Positions 1 to 11,075 of a stretch of 33,647 bases of DNA are shown one piece after another. Within the stretch, counting starts at the first letter, position 1. Each line of letters opens with the position of its first letter. The DNA lies in contig QKYT01000122.1 of NCBI GenBank assembly GCA_003550305.1, positions 142,525-176,171 on the forward strand, written 5' to 3'. Source of the stretch: Glomus cerebriforme. Lineage: Eukaryota; Glomeromycota; Glomeromycetes; Glomerales; Glomeraceae. Under the pieces are notes generated by a model that did not search any database, was not told the DNA's origin, and saw nothing but the letters and a program-made list of their open reading frames with translations. The position numbers and the translations under genes were made by a program.

Positions 1-900
1 AAACTAAAAACTAAAAACTAAAATATAAAATATAAAAATATATAAAAAATATATATATATATGTATATTTTTTTTATTTATATCAATATATTTGCGAGCG
101 ATTTGATTGATATATCAATGAATAAACAAAAAATCTTTTAAATCTTAAAAAATTTTAGATCATATAATTTAGTTAAAATAAAAAAAAAAAAAAATTATCA
201 AACTAAACCATTTATAATTTATTGATACAATATGTACTAAAATAATTTTGATAAAAAACTATCTTTATTAGATCACGGTCTCACGGACATGTTAGCTGAT
301 GTTATTGATATCATATCATATTGATATCAAAAAAAAAAAAGTACTGATAATTCGGAATTTCGAAATCCGAATGGAAAAAGAAATGGTTGCATATTTTTTT
401 AGACTAAAATTTTATATTTTTGGGGAATTAAACCGGGTTGTTTCCGGTATATAAACCCTTAAATTACTTTTTACTAAAACCAAAAAGTTCATACTAACCT
501 TTTACCGGTAAACAATAAAATATTGTGATAACTTTAAAAAAATATCGTTATTTTCGTGAGGATACCGAATCACTAAAGATCACTTTTTTTATTCATCACA
601 ATTTTCAATTTGAAAATTAACATCGGAACAAAGTATCCCAAAATATTAATTCGGCCCGAAGAAGAATCTACTTCTTATTGTGATTGTAGGTGTTCCTTTT
701 GTTTGATATTCAATCAAATAATGATGTACTCACATCATTGAAGAACGCGTTTAAGGTACTTTAATGTTTTCCTGATCTTTTCCCGAAATCTTTTTTTTTA
801 AAAAAAGAAAAACTTCTTAATAAATTAAATTTGAAACAAAAGATCGGGAAATATTGATTATTTTCCTTTTTTTTTTTTTTTCAAGGTCAAATAAATTTTA

Positions 901-924
901 ATATCTGATATGATATCTGATATG
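901..924. repeat. 12-bp tandem repeat, two copies
   Basis: Two perfect adjacent copies of ATATCTGATATG. The related word ATATCTGATAT also occurs near 6320. No function is proposed. Confidence 0.85.
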
Positions 925-1949
925 AAAAAAGTATTTCCGTTAAAATATTGCTAAAAAAAATTTTTTAGCTCCTAATATTATGAAACAATTAAAAATTAAT
1001 AATGCAAATGTCAGGTATTTATGAATATCTTATGCTCCCCATAAATTATTGATCCTCTTATCTTAAAATTTCTAAATCCTAAACCTTATTTTCTCCTCCG
1101 ACTTACATCAAAATTTCCTTTAAAATTTAAAATTTTTTAAATTTCCCGTAATCTAACTAATTTTAATGTCAAATATCTTTAATATCTCCCGGAAAAACTT
1201 TGATTCTATCTTATTAACACGTAATGATCTTCTTCACTTTTATTTTATAAAAATAAAAAAAGGAAATATTTCCTTGAAAAAAAAAAATGTCATGTCTATT
1301 TTTATTTCATCATTTCTTTTTTTTTTAAAAAAAATAAAATTTAATAATAAATGGTCAAGTCTCAAGGAACTTTGATTTTCCCTTTTTTCCTTGATTATTA
1401 TGGATTTCCGAACTTAGTTATCCGAAAATCCGAAATCAAGGAGTAACTAATCCAAAAGTTATTTCCTTTTGATCCCCTAAAATAAAAAGGTTTAGTTTAA
1501 AAGTTTTTTTTTCACACTAATTTCAATTTTTAATGATTAGTCTTCACTCTTCATATCCTTTTCACATGATACTTTTATTTACTCCGGGAGTTTATTAAAA
1601 AAAGTATCTCCGAATTTCCGAATAACAACTTCAGTGATCGATCGGATCGAAATTTTCAGCCTATGACGAATTTGACAAGTAATAAAAAATCATCTTTTAT
1701 TTCTCTTTTTCTTTTACCCAATTGGTAAATTCGAAAATCTTTATCACTTAATTGGTAATACATTCTGATATTTTTTTAACCGAGATCGATATCACATGAT
1801 TTTGTCATTAAAAAAATTAATTATATGCATTTTTTTTTGTCAAGTTTTTTTTTAAAAAACTTTTTATCTTTGACGGTCACAAATTTTTTATTTTATTCTG
1901 TACTTAAGTCGATCATTATGTTCACGTGATATTGTTAAACTATAGTTTA

Positions 1950-2933
1950 ATTAATATTGGATGGAATGTAGGCAAGACTATTAGGATTTAATTTTAATTA
2001 TAGTTTACAGAAAGGATTATTCAATAAAGTATTAAATAACAATTTAAATAAGTGTTGGTAAGGTTAAAATTTGATTTTTTAATGAATTTGAACAACATAA
2101 ATTTTAGGCCAGAATTAACAAATTCTTTAATTTTGACCAACATTTCAAGAAAAAAGTTGACCAAAATTATAAGCAAAATAATAATTACTTTTAGGTAAAA
2201 ATCTAATAATAATTTTGGACAAAATTACTAATAATTTCGGTTATATTTAACTTTATTATTGCTTCTTCTAAATTTTGGTCTTAAATAAACTTTTTAATTG
2301 GTATAATCTAAATAATTTTACAAATATATTCATTAATATTTATTTTTTTAAACTAATATTTGCTAAAATAATGTAAATTTATTAAAATTTAAGAGAATTT
2401 TTTTAAGAAATTTTTTTATTTACTTTATTAATATATTTTTATTTTCTGGATGTTAGTACTTATAGCTAACTTTTATAATTTTGCTTAAAATATTTTGTAC
2501 TAGTTTAAAAATCCAAGTGTAATGGTTATAGTATCCTTTATTCTGGAGATTAATATTAGCATACGGACTCTAAAACTTCATCAATATTTTATGCTAATTT
2601 GAAGACTCAAGAGAATTGAGGGAAGATTCAGATGAACTGGGTAAAGACTAAAGAGTATAAGAGATTTGGATGGACTGGTTAAAGTGACTTTTTATTAGTT
2701 CTAGTACTGGAGTATAGAGAAGAATCAGAGTATAATTTATATTTAAGAAGGTTTTGCTTTTAGTTCTTACTTTAAGGACTTATATTACATAAGTGTAACA
2801 AATGGCATTTTTTCATATTATGGTAGAGAATGTAATATGGATTTATTTTCTTTATAGTATTCTGATAACTATATACATTATATTACTTAATAAATAAAGA
2901 TTATTCATTTTATCTTGTCTTTAAAAAAAAAAA
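1950..2933 (+). other. Possible retroposed transcript ending in poly(A)
   Basis: A stretch with fewer homopolymers than its surroundings ends with AATAAA (2893-2898) followed 25 nt later by an 11-A run (2923-2933), after which the base composition changes abruptly to nearly pure A/T. That is the look of an integrated polyadenylated RNA or of a non-LTR element 3' end. No reverse-transcriptase frame is visible, I could not find a target-site duplication, and the 5' limit is a guess. Plain AT-rich DNA is a real alternative. Confidence 0.2.
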
Positions 2934-4669
2934 TTTAATTTAAATTTTATATATTATTATTTATAATTATTAACATATTTTATTAAATTCTAAATATTAT
3001 TATAAATAATTATTATTATAATAAAATTTTTTATTTTATTTAAATTTTTAATTAAATTATAATATAAATAATTTATTTATTATAATTTTTTTTAATATAT
3101 AGGAATCTTTATAGTAGTTTAATAAAAATCAGATTTTAATTAATATAATCTTTAAGAAAATAAGATTTTTATTTATAATATAAAGTAAAAAAAATTGTTT
3201 AACATTATATCTCAATATATTTATAAGAAAATTAATATTCTTAAATAACTATTTGTAAAATTTTAATTTAAATTATTAAAATTATTTTTATTTTTTTATA
3301 ATTATTATTAAATTAATTAAAAAATCATATAATTAGTTAGATTTCAACTTTGAATCTCTATATATAAATAATTTTTTTAAAATTTAATTTATTTTATTAA
3401 TTAATATTTAAATAAATTAATCATATTTATTTTATTTTTTTTTAGATAAATTAAATGTATTTATTGTATTAGTGTTAACAATAGATGAATACATCTTATA
3501 AATCACATATACATCCTTTAATAGTAAGAAAAATATAACTTATCTTATGAGAAAGTAGATTTGTAAAAGTAAGGAATAAAACAACTTTTTCTTAGCACAA
3601 ACTGGTCCTTACAAATTAATCATATTTATTGCTTGTATTAAATTTATATAAATAAATAATGATATATAAATAATAAGTATATTTTTGTAAAAATTTATAA
3701 TTTAATAATTTAATAATCTAATATATCATATATTATATTTTATTTTGGTAAATAAAATTTGCAATTTATTATAATTATAAATAAATATCTAATAAATGTA
3801 TTTAGGGTCTCTTATTTTAAAAAAAAAATTAAAATAATATATATAGTAAAATAAATTCTAATTTTAATTTTTAATATTACTTAAATGTTAATAATTTTAT
3901 TAAAATTTGAGTCTGATTTAAAATTAGGTAATGATTATTTATAAAAATAATTACAAAAGTGTACAGTAACAATTATTTTAATTCTTGTATTCTTTTCCAA
4001 CTAAAGTCATCATGATTCTTGGCTATCACTTTTCTAATTTAATGCCTTTTTTCCATACATTCACATTAAAATCAGTTGATTTCGATAGATATAACTTTCC
4101 AATCAGTTTGCATTTTAGCTTTAGAGAAAATTTCTTTATTCCACAGCTAAAAACACTCAGTTGTATTAATAATTGGTGATATCCTCTACACACCTTCTCA
4201 GAATTCTTTTTTATTTCACCAATTTCAATAGAAATAACTAATTTCTTTTTATCTGTAATATCATTCTCGAATATTGGAATAGAAAATGATGTTCTTTCAC
4301 AAACATCGGTATCTAAACTTTCATAAAAGAGCATCTAAACAAAATAAGAATTATGAGATAAGGAAATGTAAAAACAATTATATTTTTCATAAAATTTAAT
4401 CTGTACCATTTCATAACTACTGATAGCCACAATCAGATCGATAATGTAAGAGTAAGAAGTATAATTCCAAGTGCAGGAATATAAATTAAATGTGTTAAGG
4501 ATATATTTTGCCCAATTTGCACAACATTTTCTCATCACAAACTCCTCACACAGATAAGGTTATTTTCCCTTTATACATATTTTTGGCTTTATTTTTTTTA
4601 ATTTCTTCATGATTCTTTTTATACTTTATTTTCTTTTTTTTTCTTATTTTTTTTTTATTATATTTAAAC

Positions 4670-4758
4670 AAACAAGGAGATGGGTGATTCTCTTTGTATT
4701 AATTTTCTTTTTTTTTTATTTTAGTTAAACAAGAAGATGGGTAACTCTCTTTGTATTA
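4670..4758. repeat. 57-bp tandem duplication in the CRN 3' part
   Basis: AAACAAGGAGATGGGT at 4670 recurs as AAACAAGAAGATGGGT at 4727, both followed by CTCTTTGTATTA and a T-rich run: two diverged copies with a 57-bp period. The duplication includes the stop of the Lys-rich segment read on the minus strand. Confidence 0.75.
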
Positions 4759-5503
4759 GATTTCTTTTTTTTTCTTTTTTTTTTTACTTTAGTTTTTGCT
4801 TTAGAGAAAAGTTCATTCAAACCATCCTTAAAATTTTCAGTTGTCCTAGACTGATCCTTATTAAGATATTCTTCAGCTTTCTTTATATTTTCTAGAAGAA
4901 TATCATGCATTTTCAGTTCCTTATAAAAATATACAAAAATATTAGCTACCATTAATCCGATTCATCTAGTTATAGCTACTTACATAAATTTTTTTGGCCA
5001 AGTTGTGAACATGACATTCTGATAGATAAGCTTGGGTATGATGATGTCATTTTTTAGCTGGAAGTCTCTTTTGGAAAGAAAAGTCATACTACTACTCCAT
5101 TCAGATCAAAAAGTTCAAAATTCTCTGCATAACGTTGACCAAACTCTTTGGCAATTTCATATCATACAGAAATCTCAAATTGACTACCAAGCATTGAATT
5201 TATTTTACTAATATCAGGTTTGACTTAGCGATATCTTCTCCAAATTGATTCAATTTTTCTCCATGTTGATCCAATTTTTTTGCAGAGGATTTAGCTCTAC
5301 AAAGTATAGATGATTTTATCGTATAAATGGTATACTCTAAGTATCACATTTTTGAGCTAGTATATTTTCTACGCAATTTAAGATATATTACCTACCTGTT
5401 TGTTTCATTTTTTTATTGTCAAGTATCTCGCTTAAATCTTCCAATTTCCTTTTGACTAATCAAATAAAGAATGAGATATGAGATAATGGGAATTTTTTGT
5501 TCG

Positions 5504-5531
5504 AGAGGTAAACCATTGGGAGATACTTACC
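5504..5531 (-). other. Paralogous empty site of the hAT-like MITE at 29.1 kb
   Basis: GAGAGGTA followed by AACCATTGGGAGATACTTAC here matches the sequence flanking the 244-bp insertion at 29081-29324, where GAGAGGTA is present on both sides. The site lies at the donor end of intron 1 of the first CRN copy. It shows the pre-insertion state in a paralogue. Confidence 0.75.
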
Positions 5532-6194
5532 AGTGGTGGGGGCTACAATGGTGGGGACTATGAAGATATGAAGGCATCTGGCTTTGGTTTTTTGTCATCA
5601 TTATTGAAATATTCTTTAAATTCAAACATAGATTCCATCATCGCACCAAGATCTTTAATTTTATCTATTGTATAAATTTTATCTTTAAGGCTCAAAAGAC
5701 TGAGTTCAACTTTATAAAGATCCATACTGTCAGGATCTTGAACTGCCTTTTTTACTTTTTTCATACGAAAGAGAAGCTCTTTGAGGTTTGAAACAGTAAA
5801 TTGATCAAAGGCAACATCAATTTTATCATCATTGGTGTATACTTCGCCAACGACAACATTGAAATTATTTTTAGAAGCTTCTCCTAGAATTAAACAATTC
5901 ACTGAAGCTATCATTGTGTTTCTATAAGTGTTGTAAGTGCTGTAAGTGATAAAAAATATTTTAGTGAAAGGAAGCTAGAAAGGAAAGTATTTAGAGATAT
6001 AGGTATATATATACTTTTCTAAATACATCGCGACATAGACTTGCATAAACTTTTAAAAGTAATTTACCAGTACATGAAAAAAAATTATTAATGCGATTTT
6101 ATCATTACTCATTAGGTTTGTGAGTTCCGGTATTTATTAAAAAAGAGTAATTTTTAGGTCATACGATTGACTGTATTTGACTACCGTAGACGCT

Positions 6195-6259
6195 GACTAA
6201 ACCACCCGGGTCTTTTACAAATCTACCCCTAAATTTGCAAAATACTGGGTGGTTTAGTC
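6195..6259. repeat. Long hairpin with 13-bp perfect stem
   Basis: GACTAAACCACCC (6195-6207) is the exact reverse complement of GGGTGGTTTAGTC (6247-6259). The interior pairs further in an imperfect way (TTTTACAAAT against ATTTGCAAAA). The hairpin is GC-rich for this window and stands 20 bp from a 29-G run. It could be a foldback or MITE fragment; no target duplication was resolved. Confidence 0.8.
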
Positions 6260-6276
6260 ACGGGGGTATTTTGATA

Positions 6277-6279
<3 letters not shown>

Positions 6280-6308
<29 letters not shown>
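6280..6308 (+). repeat. 29-G homopolymer run
   Basis: Twenty-nine consecutive G residues, preceded by GGA, in DNA that is otherwise about three quarters A/T. It can form intramolecular G-quadruplexes on the plus strand. Run length may be uncertain because of sequencing error. Confidence 0.9.
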
Positions 6309-8700
6309 TCGGATGCGTATATCTGATATAGGTTTTTTTTTTAAAAAAAAATTATAAGTTATATGTATAAAAAAGAATAATAATAGAAAAATTTTAATTT
6401 ATACTAGAAAATATCTTAGATTTTTTTAGATTTTGATACTTTTTTTAATTAGATTTATTAGCTTTATTATAATTATTTGTTTATTTTATACTATAAATAT
6501 ATTTTTTTATAAGCACAGGGGGACCATAGTAAAAATTTACGATATTAGTGGTTATAAAGGTTTGTAGCTATATACAGTAGGGGGTATTCTATTATGATGA
6601 TATAATAGAAGGCATCTAATAAATATTTGTAAAAATGTGATTTAACTATAATGTGATTATAGGAGGTGCTTATAGAGAGAGAGACTGTATTTTATAACTT
6701 TTCGTATTGTATCTTTTCTTCAAAAAATTCTATTGCACAAAATCTGTGGCTAATACACAGCTGTGCCATATTATCGATATTATCGGCCAATCATATTTAA
6801 GTAAAGGGGATAAAGAGTCTATACCGGGGTACAAGTTAAGGATCCCCGGTTAAGGTAACGCCACAAGGCCACATGTATTATTTGACAAAATAATGCATGC
6901 TCAGAAATTACAGGTTTAATTACAATTTATTATGTTTATTAAAATATAATTAATAAACCAAAGAAATCTTAATATTTATAAATTAATTAATTTAATTCAA
7001 TAATTTGAATAAATTGTAACAAATAATTAGAGATAACACGATGAGAATTTTTTTGCAGGAACCATGTAGAAAAAAAAAAAAAATCTTTTTCTACACGATT
7101 TCCATAAAATTTCCACGTGATACCTAAGGATGGTGTAATAATTTATAATGTTGGACGCTATATTTAAGAAAAATCTTTTGTTTATTAGAAATAATACAAT
7201 ATTAATAATACATTCTAACACCCATAACGATTGGTTATCGATAAAATAATTAAAAACAAAATTTTGGAAATACAGTATTATAATATGATTAGAAAAATTG
7301 CGACTTACTAAATCGGATTATATGATTATAGATCGATCGTTGAAAAAAAATAAAATAAATTTTACAGCTTACAAATTAGATAAATAGATAACAAAAAAAA
7401 CTAACAAAAGAAAGTTCTTACCCCAAAATTTCTTTTTCACGCATTACAAATTTACAATAAAATGTATAATATACTGTATATATATATATAATTTTAAATT
7501 AAACTCGGAATAAAGTAAATCAATGATATGGGTCATCAGACATCTTGTACATGTGCGTATATTAAGAATTTTTTGCTTTTGTTGATATATTTTTGGCTAG
7601 CATTTTGAACAAAAGAGATATAAACTAAATTTAGAACGATATCTTGACTGATTGTGTTACCGTGTAATGCTTGTAAGTGTAGCGACGCGTTTATATGTTT
7701 ATATAAAAATATCAGTAATCTCACGATTTATTGGATTGAATACAACAAAAACCTGAGAATTACTCAAATTAGAAGAATTATGTAAATCCATTATTAATTT
7801 TTATAAAAATATTTGTATTATTTGTATTGAAAAAAAAAGACTTTTAACTGATAGGAATCTTTTGAAAAGTGTAACTAAAAATAGATAAATAAATTCTCAA
7901 ATTAGAACTTATTGTTTATACCCGTTTACTACAAGATTTTTATATTCGGTAGGAAAATTAATTAATAAATATTCCTTGGAAGACGTCGAACAAACAAGTA
8001 AATAACAAGCATTTAATGTATCCCTGAACTTTAAGACTTTTGATTTTTTTGTCAGCTTCTTATGATTATATATAAATGGTACCAATTAATAAACGCGATG
8101 CTTTGGATTGTGGCGGATGCGTTGTACCCGAACTAACCTTAATTGTTGTTATTAATCTTATTAAAAATAAGCTGCCCCCTTTTTCTTATCTTTATTTATG
8201 TGAAACATCAGTTAAATTTTATTTACACACTGTTATTTATTTATTTTTATTCCATTGTTTCTGAATTCGTTATTGTTTTTACCAATACGAATACAACATG
8301 ATACAAATGAGCAAACATATGCGGTTAATAAGCATAAAAATGCAGTACTATGCATAATTAAATATAATAAGTCTATTTTTTTTGTCTTATCATATCGATC
8401 ATATCACCTATTTGCCTATTTGTCAAACTTTAAAAAAAAATGAATTTTTTTGGATTTTTTTTTTTTTTTTAAAAAAAAAAAGGAAAAGTATTAATAAAAT
8501 TGTAAAAATATATGTGATTTATGTTAGTTTCAAAATGGATTTTACAAAAACCGACAACTATTTTTATTATTTAAACTGTGCATTTTCGTGCTCCCATTCT
8601 TGTTTAAAAAAATCTCTCTCCTTTCCTCTGTAATTTATTTTTTTTTCTCCTAATAATCCTCCACATTTTAACAATAGCGATCCTCTATTGAGTCTATTCA

Positions 8701-10502
8701 ATGCAAAGATCAGTTAACCCCTTTAAACAGATGGAAAGAAAATCTGACTATTTACGTAACGCCCTCAGTCTATGTACTCCAAATAATGAACGAGAAGATT
8801 ATAAAAGTAACAAAATACACCGATGTGTAACAAAGGTTGTGGAAAATTTGCCGGCCGAAATTTTAATCCAAATATTTAGTCTCGTTATACCAATTGGTCA
8901 TATGAGAATTTGGGGTGATAGGGAAGATTCTGAATTAGAAGATTTCATTCTTTCCGTTGAAATAGAAAGAGTTCTTTTACGTCTAACATGTAAAAAATGG
9001 AACACGATCATAATTAATTTGATCAATGAAGCTTACATCGATATTAATAAGATTAAAGTAAGTTCATAAATGATTCTGATAATTTTTAGATTATAAATAT
9101 TAAATTTTGTTTTATTTACATAGCAATGTAAATTAGAATACATCATCCCTCCTCCTAGAATTCGCAAACTCGGATTATTTGATACCCGGTTTACTTATGT
9201 AAATAACAATTGCGATCCGTTCGTTCTACTTAATTCTCGTAATAGATATGTTAGAAATAATGGTGACAGTGGTATAAATGAATGGTTGTTGGAAAATGAC
9301 CTTACTCGTGTCGAATCTCTCTATTTAAGAGGTTGTGTTGACCTTACCCTTAACGGGTATGTAACAAATAAATATATAATCATATACCTTATTTAGAATG
9401 AATTTATCAAATTTCATATTAATTTTACTTAGATTATCAAGATTTAACGAACAACTAACCGAACTTAACATCATCAATTGCCCGAAAAGTAAGTTTTAAT
9501 ATATACTGTATATATATAATTTTTTATTTTTAATATGTACAATATATACTAAATTTTTATAAATTTGATTTAGTCACTGACGAATCTTTAGCTTCCATAT
9601 TTAAGGATTTAAAAAATTTAAGATCCCTCACCATAAATACGGATAGCTATTTTTCGGATTCTATATTATACGAATCAATCAATGAATTTTTGCCATTACT
9701 CAATAAATTGAGTGTATTAATACCATGTAAATGTATGGAAATTAAGACCGATAGAGCAATAATGATTCAGTCAATCAATTTGAGCAAGCTTCCCAAAAAA
9801 ATCAGTAATTTAAAGATATCACAAGACCTTCCAGGGTATAATAGTCATATTTTATACTTCTTATCTTCTGAATTTCAGGATCCACCCCCTACGTTGAAAC
9901 GTTTGGATGTTTCACAATGTTTTTTCATGAAAGATATATTTGTCCTTCCCCCGGCTATAACTCATTTGACAGTTAGTTATCCTTCAGTTCCTAAAAATTA
10001 CAAAAGCATCAAACTTCCAGAGACCTTAGTATACCTTAATGTATCTGGTTACGTTAGACATATGTCGTATGATTATGAATCAACATTAATTTATAGAGTT
10101 TACAGCGATCGCTGGATAGATATGTTGCCGGTGGTCGCTCCCTCCTTACAAACTTTAATCCTTCATTTATACGCTTCTCCGAAAAAACTTTTCCAAACCA
10201 TCAGTTCTCGGTACTCCGATACTATACAACATTTAGATTGTCGTATATTACTATCAAAAATGATCGATAAATGTGTGTGCGAAAACGCATGTCATCTCGG
10301 AAGGTGCTTTCAGCTAGCTGCGATTAGAACTCTAAAAAATCTTAAAGAATTAAAATTTCATAACCGTTTAGATGAAAAAGAAATCGAAAACTTTCCGACT
10401 TCTTTAAAAAAGTTGTGGTTAATCCACGGTTATAGCAAATCGATGATCGATTGTGCCCTTGAAAGAGGAATTTCTTTATATGAATTGGAGCCGCGTTTTT
10501 AA
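8701..10502 (+). CDS. F-box protein with LRR/FNIP-like repeats
   Basis: Proposed exons 8701-9057, 9124-9356, 9433-9488 and 9574-10502 join in frame into a 524-residue protein; every intron has GT-AG ends and is 66-85 nt. An F-box-like helix lies at about residues 48-59 (ENLPAEILIQIF), followed by a second helix with CKKWNTII at about 97-104, the usual Skp1-binding arrangement. The rest consists of irregular leucine-rich units of the type LPxxLxxLxV (for example LPKKISNLKI, LPETLVYLNV, FPTSLKKLWL), which resemble FNIP/LRR repeats that capture substrates. The expected role is substrate receptor of an SCF ubiquitin ligase. F-box genes are strongly expanded in mycorrhizal fungi, so the substrate cannot be guessed. 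The ATG at 8701 is preceded by a pyrimidine-rich leader and is the first ATG of the frame before the F-box. Confidence 0.85.
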
Positions 10503-11075
10503 AAAAAAAATAAAATTTATTTTCAATTCTTTTTTTTTTTTATAATAACATTTGTATATAATATATATATATATATATTTCAATTTATTTCAAAAAAAAA
10601 AAAAAACGGTTTTTCGCTCTTTTTTTTTTAAAAAAAATTTTCATATATAAATTCTGATGAAATACTGAATCTATGAATTAGATGAATTTTTTGAATATTA
10701 GAAGACAAGACATATATATATTGATTTGTATGTGAATCAACTTTATTTTTTGTTTGATCTTTTTTCGATTTATGTACGGTTTGCAATATATATATATATA
10801 CAGTATATATTAATAAAGTATTTTTATAGAAAAGAAATTATTTAATTTTCTTATTTTTGATGTTTACAGTTTTTATGTTAAAAATTAGAATTAGATCTTT
10901 TGTTAAGACCAACAACATAACAAATATGATTTGTGCGTACCTCTTAAAATTAATGCTTCTAAAATCTTATTATTTATTACTCATTTTTTTTATGAATAAA
11001 TAATATATATAAGTCCCATTATATTACACTTTATTCTTGAATAATACTATCGAGAGTATATAACAAAAAATTCCT
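10503..11075. other. Tail-to-tail spacer between F-box and TBC genes
   Basis: 3' flanks of two convergent genes. Contains (AT) microsatellites at about 10558-10578 and 10785-10800, A-runs and a T(n)A(n) tract near 10620-10637. No gene seen. Confidence 0.7.

Larger units (their letters stand above)
1..4025. other. AT-rich intergenic DNA without a recognisable gene
   Basis: No open frame here looks like a protein; the few ORFs are short and low-complexity. What can be seen: A/T simple repeats at 1-65, several T(n)A(n) tracts (about 790, 1320, 1850), scattered TCCGAAAT/ATTCGGAA words at about 350, 1405-1435 and 1610 that resemble the ends of the 704-bp element at 29.7 kb, a CACGTGAT E-box-like site at 1923-1930, and an almost GC-free stretch from about 2930 to 3950. 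A less AT-rich piece at about 1950-2930 ends in AATAAA followed by an A-run (see separate entry). Confidence 0.6.
4026..5914 (-). pseudogene. Broken Crinkler (CRN)-type gene with PD-(D/E)XK-like C-terminus
   Basis: Read on the minus strand. The first exon (5914 to 5531) has the features of CRN N-terminal ubiquitin-like domains of Mucoromycota: NCLILGEA, VVVGEVYTND, TVSNLKELLF and MDLYKVEL. It is broken by in-frame stops at 5558-5560 and again just before a good donor (GTAAGT at 5530). Exon 2 (5455-5396) encodes a basic linker (KRKLEDLSEILDNKKMK), a possible nuclear-localisation signal. From 5296 down follow a frameshift near 5220 and two TGA codons. Further blocks are a Lys-rich piece (4921-4725), 4538-4407, an intron 4406-4335, and 4334-4026. 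The last block contains IEIGEIKK and YHQLLIQL, like the E-x-K core of PD-(D/E)XK nucleases that cap many CRN/RHS-type proteins. CRN proteins are secreted or host-directed effectors in oomycetes and glomeromycetes. Assignment to the family is from pattern recognition; exon limits after exon 2 are tentative. Confidence 0.6.
5915..8700. other. Intergenic region between CRN relic and F-box gene
   Basis: No convincing coding sequence; all ORFs are short and lack family features. It holds the hairpin and G-run listed separately, T(n)A(n) tracts near 6333-6351 and 8460-8480, an (AT) run near 7478-7491, and a CACGTGAT site at 7114-7121. The pyrimidine-rich stretch at about 8610-8665 just upstream of the F-box start may belong to that gene's promoter or 5' leader. 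Confidence 0.55.

Noticed and set aside
1..40. AAACTAA repeats at the window start as telomeric repeat
   Set aside because: The unit does not match the common fungal telomere TTAGGG and is only about three copies.
8076..8633. Three overlapping plus-strand ORFs of 60-83 codons
   Set aside because: Low-complexity Phe/Lys/Tyr/Ile-rich translations with no domain or splice support; look like AT-rich noise.
7540..10930. Repeated TACAGTA/TACTGTA words as a regulatory motif
   Set aside because: By rough estimate about eight would occur by chance in this base composition; the observed number is only slightly higher.
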